NCBI GenBank assembly: GCA_964389575.1
Contig: CAYMFF010000083.1
Span: forward strand, 1-10,327
From: JAGNRR01 sp964389575
GTDB lineage: Bacteria; Bacteroidota; Bacteroidia; Chitinophagales; Chitinophagaceae
Reading direction: 5' to 3'
Length of the DNA stretch: 10,327 nt
Positions 5,987 through 10,327 of this stretch are shown in pieces. Numbering within the stretch: the first letter of the stretch is position 1; every line of letters begins with the position of its first letter. A program made the translations under genes and the position numbers. The notes under the pieces are model-generated. The model saw nothing but the letters and a program-made list of their open reading frames with translations, was not told where the DNA came from and searched no databases.

Positions 5987-7270
5987 ATGGCAAATGAAGT
6001 AAACATTTTCTGGTTTCGAAGAGATTTAAGATTAACCGACAATGTCGGTTTAAGCAAAGCATTGAAGGGTAAGCATCCGGTTGTTCCGGTTTTTATTTTT
6101 GACAAGGATATCCTCAAAGAGTTACCTGAGAACGATGCACGATTAAATTTTATTTATGACACCTTAAAATCAATCTATGTTCAATTAAAAAAAACAGGTA
6201 GCTCACTTAAAACATATCATGGTAAACCAAAAAAAGTTTGGGAAACGATTTGTCAGGATTTTGATGTTCAGAATGTCATAACAAATCATGATTATGAACC
6301 TTATGCCATACAGCGAGATAAAATAGTTAAAGAATATTTAGAGAAAAAAAAGATTGGTTTTTATACCTATAAAGATCAAGTCATTTTTGAAAAAGATGAA
6401 GTCACCAAAAATGATGGCTTACCCTATACCGTTTACACGCCGTTCAAGAATAAGTGGCGCACTTTATTGGAGGCGGAAATGCTACAAGAAGCAAAAATTG
6501 ATAGAAAGGGCTTTCATAAATGTGCGTTTGACTTCCCGAAGTTAGAAGATTTAGGATTTAAGGATTCTGTTATAAAAGTAAAACCGTTCACGCTCGATCA
6601 ACTCGACGATTATGCTAGCACCAGAGATTTACCTTCAATGGATGGCACAAGTTATTTGAGTCCGCATTTGCGATTTGGCACTATCGGTATTCGAGAACTG
6701 ATTAATAAAGTTGGTATGCAACATGAAACCTTTATTAATGAATTAATCTGGCGCGAATTTTTTATGCAAATACTGTATCATTTCCCCAAGGTGGTGAACA
6801 ATAACTTTCGAGCCAAGTATGATGGTATTCAATGGCGAAATGATAAAGAAGATTTTGAAAAATGGTGCGAAGGCAATACAGGATATCCCATGGTAGATGC
6901 TGGTATGCGTCAGCTCAACGAAACAGGTTATATGCATAATCGAGTTCGGATGATTACGGCAGGTTTTCTCTGCAAGCACTTACTAATTGATTGGAAGTGG
7001 GGTGAAGCTTATTTTGCGAAAAAATTATTGGATTACGACCTGAGTGCCAATAATGGAAACTGGCAATGGGCTGCCGGCACGGGTTGCGATGCCGCTCCGT
7101 ATTTTAGAATATTTAATCCCATTACACAGCTTGATAAATTTGATAAACAACGAAAGTATGTAAGTCAGTGGATATCAGAGCTCGGTAGTGATGACTATGC
7201 ACAGCCTATGGTGGAGCATAAATTGGCTCGTGAAAGAGCATTGGTAACTTACAAAGAAGGGATTCAATAG
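5987..7270 (+). CDS. phrB: Deoxyribodipyrimidine photolyase (class I, cryptochrome/photolyase family)
   Basis: Photolyase uses blue or near-UV light and FADH- to split UV-induced cyclobutane pyrimidine dimers in DNA. The product has 427 residues, somewhat shorter than E. coli PhrB. The N-terminal antenna domain opens with NIFWFRRDLRLTDN. The FAD domain carries NELIWREFF, TGYPMVDAGMRQLNETGYMH, NRVRMITAGFLCKHLLIDW and NGNWQWAAGTGCDAAPYFRI followed by FNP. By alignment from memory to E. coli PhrB, the electron-transfer tryptophan triad is intact (W359, W336, W283), N355 occupies the position facing FAD N5, and E252, W255, N318 and R319 line the dimer pocket. These favour a true repair enzyme over a signalling cryptochrome. 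The antenna cofactor cannot be read from the sequence. The gene sits directly behind the ssb terminator and has no obvious partner gene. Confidence 0.95.
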   Translation: MANEVNIFWFRRDLRLTDNVGLSKALKGKHPVVPVFIFDKDILKELPENDARLNFIYDTLKSIYVQLKKTGSSLKTYHGKPKKVWETICQDFDVQNVITNHDYEPYAIQRDKIVKEYLEKKKIGFYTYKDQVIFEKDEVTKNDGLPYTVYTPFKNKWRTLLEAEMLQEAKIDRKGFHKCAFDFPKLEDLGFKDSVIKVKPFTLDQLDDYASTRDLPSMDGTSYLSPHLRFGTIGIRELINKVGMQHETFINELIWREFFMQILYHFPKVVNNNFRAKYDGIQWRNDKEDFEKWCEGNTGYPMVDAGMRQLNETGYMHNRVRMITAGFLCKHLLIDWKWGEAYFAKKLLDYDLSANNGNWQWAAGTGCDAAPYFRIFNPITQLDKFDKQRKYVSQWISELGSDDYAQPMVEHKLARERALVTYKEGIQ

Positions 7271-7288
7271 TATTCATAAAAAAGGGAC

Positions 7289-7316
7289 TTTGGTATAAAA
7301 TATTGGTCTACATTCG
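7289..7316 (+). promoter_or_regulatory. Weak promoter candidate for the TonB receptor
   Basis: TTTG (7289-7292) is followed after 16 bp by TACATTCG (7309-7316), one base away from TAnnTTTG; the spacer is shorter than usual. It ends 16 bp before the ATG at 7333. No terminator hairpin was seen between phrB and this point, so read-through from phrB is also possible. Confidence 0.25.
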
Positions 7317-7332
7317 GCTCCAATTTATAACC

Positions 7333-9306
7333 ATGAGAATTATCCATTTTGTTTTTTTTACGACATCATTTCTGTTTTTAAATCTGTCAAAACCTTTGTG
7401 GGCGCAGGAGAATAGTTTACTAAAACGCGTCACCATTAATCCGAGTCCGCTGGATGTACATGAAAGTAAATCGGCTAGAAGTGTAAGCATAATTACTCAA
7501 CAAGATATTAAACGAATAGCAGCTTCTTCTGTTGAAGAGTTGCTGTCTAATATCGAAGGCATAAATAGTAATGCACGGGGTGGCTTTGGTGTTCAAAATG
7601 ATGTAGGAATGCGTGGTAGTACTTTTTCGCAGGTATTAGTTTTGATAGACAATGTTCGGGTTAATGAACCACTAACCGGGCATTACAACCTTTATCTGCC
7701 TATAAGTCTTAGCGAAATTCAGCGTATTGAAATTATTCGTGGGCCTGCTGCTAGCGCCTACGGAGCGGATGCTGTCGGCGGATTGATACATATAAAAACG
7801 AAAAGTTATCTTGCTTCGGCGCTGCAAAAGAATAAGGAATTGGGTAGCTCAGGCCAGTTGTTACTCGGAGAAAATAAATTAAGAATAATTGATGCTATGG
7901 TAGATACACGCAGTGATCAATTATACTTTGGTGGTAGTGTTACTATAAAATCTTCCACAGGTCAAATTTTTGACAACCCTAATTTTATTCGCGATTCTTC
8001 TTTAGATAAAAATTACAGAACAGATTTTGATATTAAAAATTATTCCTTGTTCGCTAATTATTTTTTGAATAAAAAGACCAAGCTTTTTGCTCGTGCTTCA
8101 CTGAATACAAGAGATTTTAATGCGAAGTATTTTTATACTAATAGTACGTTTGACGAATCGGTAGAAAAAATTAATACAATTTGGTCACAGGTGGGTCTGC
8201 AACATGCAGGTAGCAAACAGAAAACACAAGTGGGCGTAGCTTTCAAAAAGCTTGATGATGAATTTATTTTTAATCCCTTATTCTCTAAAAATAATCATAC
8301 TACGCAGCAGGCTGTATTGTATGCCCAACAGCAACGAAAATGGGATCGTAATTTACAAATGGCCTATGGACTGCAATCCACGCTTCAGCGAATTAATAGC
8401 ACTGATCGTGGCGATCATACAAATAATACCCATGCCGCATTTGCCAGTGCCAATGTTGACTTCAACGCTCATTGGAATTTAATAGCCAGTGCCAGAGCAG
8501 AATATAATACGGATTATGATTTTTCATTTGTGCCACAAATAGGAATTGCCTACAGACCAAATTCTAACGTAGTATTTAGGTCTAGTGTGGGATTGGCACA
8601 TCGAGCCCCTGATTTTACTGAACGATATATCAGTAATAATTTACCTTCTTTGTCTCCAGGACGCAACCTTGGGAATCCAAACTTAAAAACAGAGAAAAGC
8701 GCAACAGCTGATATCGGTTTTGATTACTATACCAAAAGAGAAAAATTGTTTTCCATATCAGTTTTTGCTCGAAACGGTTCGAATCTGATTGATTATATTT
8801 TGACAAATTCTAACTCTATAAACACTAATGTTGTGCTGACATCCAATGAAAATTATTTTCTAACACAGAATGTAAGTCGAGCGCTAACCTACGGATTAGA
8901 AGCAAATTTGTCTAAGCGTTTTGTGATAAGTAAAAATAGTAGATTGCGATTTGCATTAAATTATACTTTTATAAAAACAAGCGTATCGGATGATGAACCT
9001 TCAAAGTATATTAGTAATCATCCGGGTCATATGGCCAATTTACAATTGGGTTACGAAACGAGACATTTTGACCTACAGTTAATCAACAATTATCGAAATC
9101 GTCAACCAGAAACTGATGTTGCTGTTTTCGGTGATATTCCTCAAAATTATTTCGTAACAAATGCGTTGCTTAGAATCAAACTGATAAAAAATAAATTGAA
9201 TCTAATTGGTAAAGTTCTGAATGTTTTTGATGCACAATATCAAGAAATTTTGGGCGCTCCAATGCCCACACGCTGGTTTACATTTGGCGCGAGTTGGGAT
9301 TTCTAA
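7333..9306 (+). CDS. TonB-dependent outer-membrane receptor, BtuB-like
   Basis: This is an outer-membrane gated beta-barrel that imports a scarce nutrient using TonB/ExbBD energy. From the ATG at 7333 it has 657 residues. Residues 1-24 form a signal peptide ending in LWA. A TonB-box-like KRVTINPSP (about 31-39) precedes the plug domain (about 45-157), which has SVSIITQQDIKRI, VEELLSNIEGINSN, DVGMRGSTFSQVLVLIDNVR, IQRIEIIRGPAASAYGADAV and GGLIHIKTK. The rest is the barrel, with the receptor signature NLKTEKSATADIGFDYYTK and the C-terminal strand TRWFTFGASWDF ending in phenylalanine. It lacks the N-terminal carboxypeptidase-like domain and SusD partner of polysaccharide systems. The plug resembles BtuB-type receptors (cobalamin), but siderophore or heme uptake is also possible. 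The frame is open to a TTG at 7303, but starting there would put ten extra residues before a good signal peptide. Confidence 0.92.
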   Translation: MRIIHFVFFTTSFLFLNLSKPLWAQENSLLKRVTINPSPLDVHESKSARSVSIITQQDIKRIAASSVEELLSNIEGINSNARGGFGVQNDVGMRGSTFSQVLVLIDNVRVNEPLTGHYNLYLPISLSEIQRIEIIRGPAASAYGADAVGGLIHIKTKSYLASALQKNKELGSSGQLLLGENKLRIIDAMVDTRSDQLYFGGSVTIKSSTGQIFDNPNFIRDSSLDKNYRTDFDIKNYSLFANYFLNKKTKLFARASLNTRDFNAKYFYTNSTFDESVEKINTIWSQVGLQHAGSKQKTQVGVAFKKLDDEFIFNPLFSKNNHTTQQAVLYAQQQRKWDRNLQMAYGLQSTLQRINSTDRGDHTNNTHAAFASANVDFNAHWNLIASARAEYNTDYDFSFVPQIGIAYRPNSNVVFRSSVGLAHRAPDFTERYISNNLPSLSPGRNLGNPNLKTEKSATADIGFDYYTKREKLFSISVFARNGSNLIDYILTNSNSINTNVVLTSNENYFLTQNVSRALTYGLEANLSKRFVISKNSRLRFALNYTFIKTSVSDDEPSKYISNHPGHMANLQLGYETRHFDLQLINNYRNRQPETDVAVFGDIPQNYFVTNALLRIKLIKNKLNLIGKVLNVFDAQYQEILGAPMPTRWFTFGASWDF

Positions 9307-9325
9307 TTTGCATTACCTTTAAAGA

Positions 9326-9751
9326 ATGAAATATTTTTCGATGCTCGCTTGTGCTTTACTTATAGCAAGCCCTTCATGGGCCTGTAAAAGGAGAGATAAG
9401 AAAAAGGTAAAACAAACAATTCTTAGAATGTTTGAAATTGTAGAAGCTGGAAGATCTAATGATTTGGCCGAATACATTCTTTATCGCGGAGAAGATAAAA
9501 CTCGAAAGTGGAAGGACAACTGCCGATATGGAAATCCTGATGAAAAAAATAATGTACAAAATATTCACCAACGTATTGTTTCAAGCTATTTACCCTATAA
9601 CTATGAGTTTATAGAGTATTCTACTCAAACAGAATCCGAAGGTGAATGGTTAGTTTGGGAAATGAAATTCGATATGGGAAAAGGACCAAAGAAAGTGTAC
9701 TTTGCTTTTTTGAAAGTAGGTAAGCGTTATTTGTTAGGGGATATTGATTAA
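9326..9751 (+). CDS. Small secreted or lipid-anchored protein, possibly NTF2-like
   Basis: I do not recognise this 141-residue protein. It has a signal peptide (about residues 1-19) ending SPSWAC. C20 could be lipidated, but the lipobox is poor, so cleavage by signal peptidase I after SWA is equally likely. C66 (KDNCRYG) could form a disulfide with C20. The mature part opens with an amphipathic helix (KKVKQTILRMFEIVEAG) and ends with the strand pair KKVYFAFLKVGKRYLLGDID. That helix-then-sheet layout, with a final F-x-K-x-G-K-x-x-L-x-D-I strand, recalls NTF2-like/DUF4878-type domains; this is an inference from pattern only. A TACCTTTA at 9314-9321 could be a promoter box, and the receptor gene ends only 19 bp upstream, so transcription with it is also possible. 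The next gene begins 3 bp after its stop codon. Confidence 0.75.
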   Translation: MKYFSMLACALLIASPSWACKRRDKKKVKQTILRMFEIVEAGRSNDLAEYILYRGEDKTRKWKDNCRYGNPDEKNNVQNIHQRIVSSYLPYNYEFIEYSTQTESEGEWLVWEMKFDMGKGPKKVYFAFLKVGKRYLLGDID

Positions 9752-9754
9752 TTC

Positions 9755-10255
9755 ATGAGTTGGGTTAAACAATATTGGTATTATATATTTTCATTTATTC
9801 TCGGTGGGGTTATTATTTTTTCTGATCGGGTTATGTATTTCATTGCTTTCGGAGGGTTTTTTATTGTTTTGATTCTTGGTGGTGCTGTGATATCGTATTG
9901 GATACCTAGATTGGTAGAGTATTCACGCTATCGAAAATGTAAACATATTGAACCTCTGAAAAAGGCAACGATTTGCATCTTCCTTCTTTTTATTGGTCCA
10001 GTATTTTCTGCTTCAACTTCTAATCTAGTTCTAGAGTTGTACGGTAATTATCTTATCGAAAAAATTGAAGAACATAAAATTCAAAAAGGGAACTACCCTA
10101 AATCACTTTCCGATGTTGGATTACCTTCGTTTACATCCAATGTTTATTACTATTCATCAAAAAATAAATCCTTTTATTTATCGTTTAAGAGTCGAGCATT
10201 GGTCCGTAAATATAAAGAAGGTCGTTCCGAGCAATGGTCTAATTCCGTCCGCTAA
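9755..10255 (+). CDS. Three-pass membrane protein of unknown function with pseudopilin-like C-terminal segment
   Basis: I do not recognise this 166-residue protein. Three hydrophobic segments lie at about residues 8-22, 26-50 and 70-88, with the basic loop RYRKCKHIEPLKK between the second and third, so that loop is probably cytoplasmic. The C-terminal 78 residues would then face the periplasm. That part reads ELYGNYLIEKIEEHKIQKGN and YPKSLSDVGLPSF, then VYYYSSKNKSFYLSFKS. The pattern helix, K-G-N-Y-P-x-S-L, then a short sheet is like the soluble part of type II secretion pseudopilins and related domains, although no prepilin leader is present. The ATG is 3 bp after the previous stop codon, so the two genes are very likely co-transcribed. 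Function cannot be assigned. Confidence 0.72.
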   Translation: MSWVKQYWYYIFSFILGGVIIFSDRVMYFIAFGGFFIVLILGGAVISYWIPRLVEYSRYRKCKHIEPLKKATICIFLLFIGPVFSASTSNLVLELYGNYLIEKIEEHKIQKGNYPKSLSDVGLPSFTSNVYYYSSKNKSFYLSFKSRALVRKYKEGRSEQWSNSVR

Positions 10256-10266
10256 TCTTGTAGCTC

Positions 10267-10327
10267 TTACAATTCGTCCTCAGAAAGAACCACTAAGAAA
10301 TCATTCTCTTCTAGAGTGAATTTTTCA
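10267..10327 (-). CDS. C-terminal end of an unidentified protein (convergent gene, cut by the window edge)
   Basis: On the minus strand the last 60 bases read in frame to a TAA as EKFTLEENDFLVVLSEDEL. The acidic, alternating pattern (x-L-E-E-N-D-F-L-V-V-L) looks like a real protein end and recalls the final strand of TrkA-C-type regulatory domains of ion channels and transporters, but 19 residues are too few to assign a family. Its stop codon lies 11 bp from the end of the convergent plus-strand gene. Confidence 0.5.
   Translation of the reverse strand, partial: EKFTLEENDFLVVLSEDEL

Noticed and set aside
7303..7332. TTG at 7303 as the start of the TonB receptor
   Set aside because: It would add ten residues ahead of a complete signal peptide that starts at ATG 7333, and it lies within the promoter candidate.
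10065..10319. An 84-codon plus-strand frame running past the end of the three-pass membrane protein gene
   Set aside because: It overlaps that gene in another frame and also the likely end of the convergent minus-strand gene; its product shows no membrane or domain features.
1..10327. CRISPR arrays, tRNA or rRNA genes, insertion sequences, prophage or defence genes
   Set aside because: I found no regularly spaced repeats, transposase or integrase motifs, and no tRNA-like cloverleaf; almost all of the sequence is covered by ordinary chromosomal genes.

Overview
The window looks like a chromosomal segment of an AT-rich Bacteroidota, most likely a Flavobacteriales-type bacterium. Three things point there: a large secreted protein with PKD repeats and a gliding-motility-type C-terminal domain (the sorting signal of the type IX secretion system, T9SS); promoter -7 boxes of the Bacteroidota type TAnnTTTG in front of several genes; and A-rich leaders in place of Shine-Dalgarno sequences. 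The placement is inferred from these features, not from a database search.

Layout, left to right. The left edge holds the first 88 codons of a nucleotide-sugar dehydrogenase (minus strand), probably the edge of a surface-polysaccharide locus. Next is RNase HII (rnhB, minus strand), which shares a short divergent promoter region with a COX15-type heme A synthase (plus strand). A 747-residue T9SS cargo protein follows; its 3' end overlaps by 12 bp the convergent gene for a DUF4349 lipoprotein (minus strand). A 262-bp intergenic region then carries an 8-bp inverted repeat next to the lipoprotein start and a GC-rich, hairpin-forming island. After it come a short single-stranded-DNA-binding protein (ssb) with a strong intrinsic terminator and a class I DNA photolyase (phrB). 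A BtuB-like TonB-dependent receptor is next, followed by two small unrecognised envelope proteins, one with a signal peptide and one with three predicted membrane segments. The right edge holds the last 19 codons of a convergent gene.

The genes are mostly separate housekeeping units: DNA metabolism (rnhB, ssb, phrB), respiration (heme A synthase) and envelope functions (polysaccharide precursor enzyme, T9SS cargo, DUF4349 lipoprotein, TonB receptor). Only the last two small genes, 3 bp apart, look like a tight transcriptional unit. I see no CRISPR array, tRNA, rRNA, transposase, phage gene or recognisable defence system.

Start codons need care. Three long open frames begin at TTG codons that lie in, or just before, promoter-like sequence. 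Better starts are GTG at 927 for rnhB, ATG at 1030 for heme A synthase and ATG at 7333 for the receptor. The least explained parts are the GC-rich island at about 5376-5480, the inverted repeat at 5293-5319 and the gene pair at 9326-10255.
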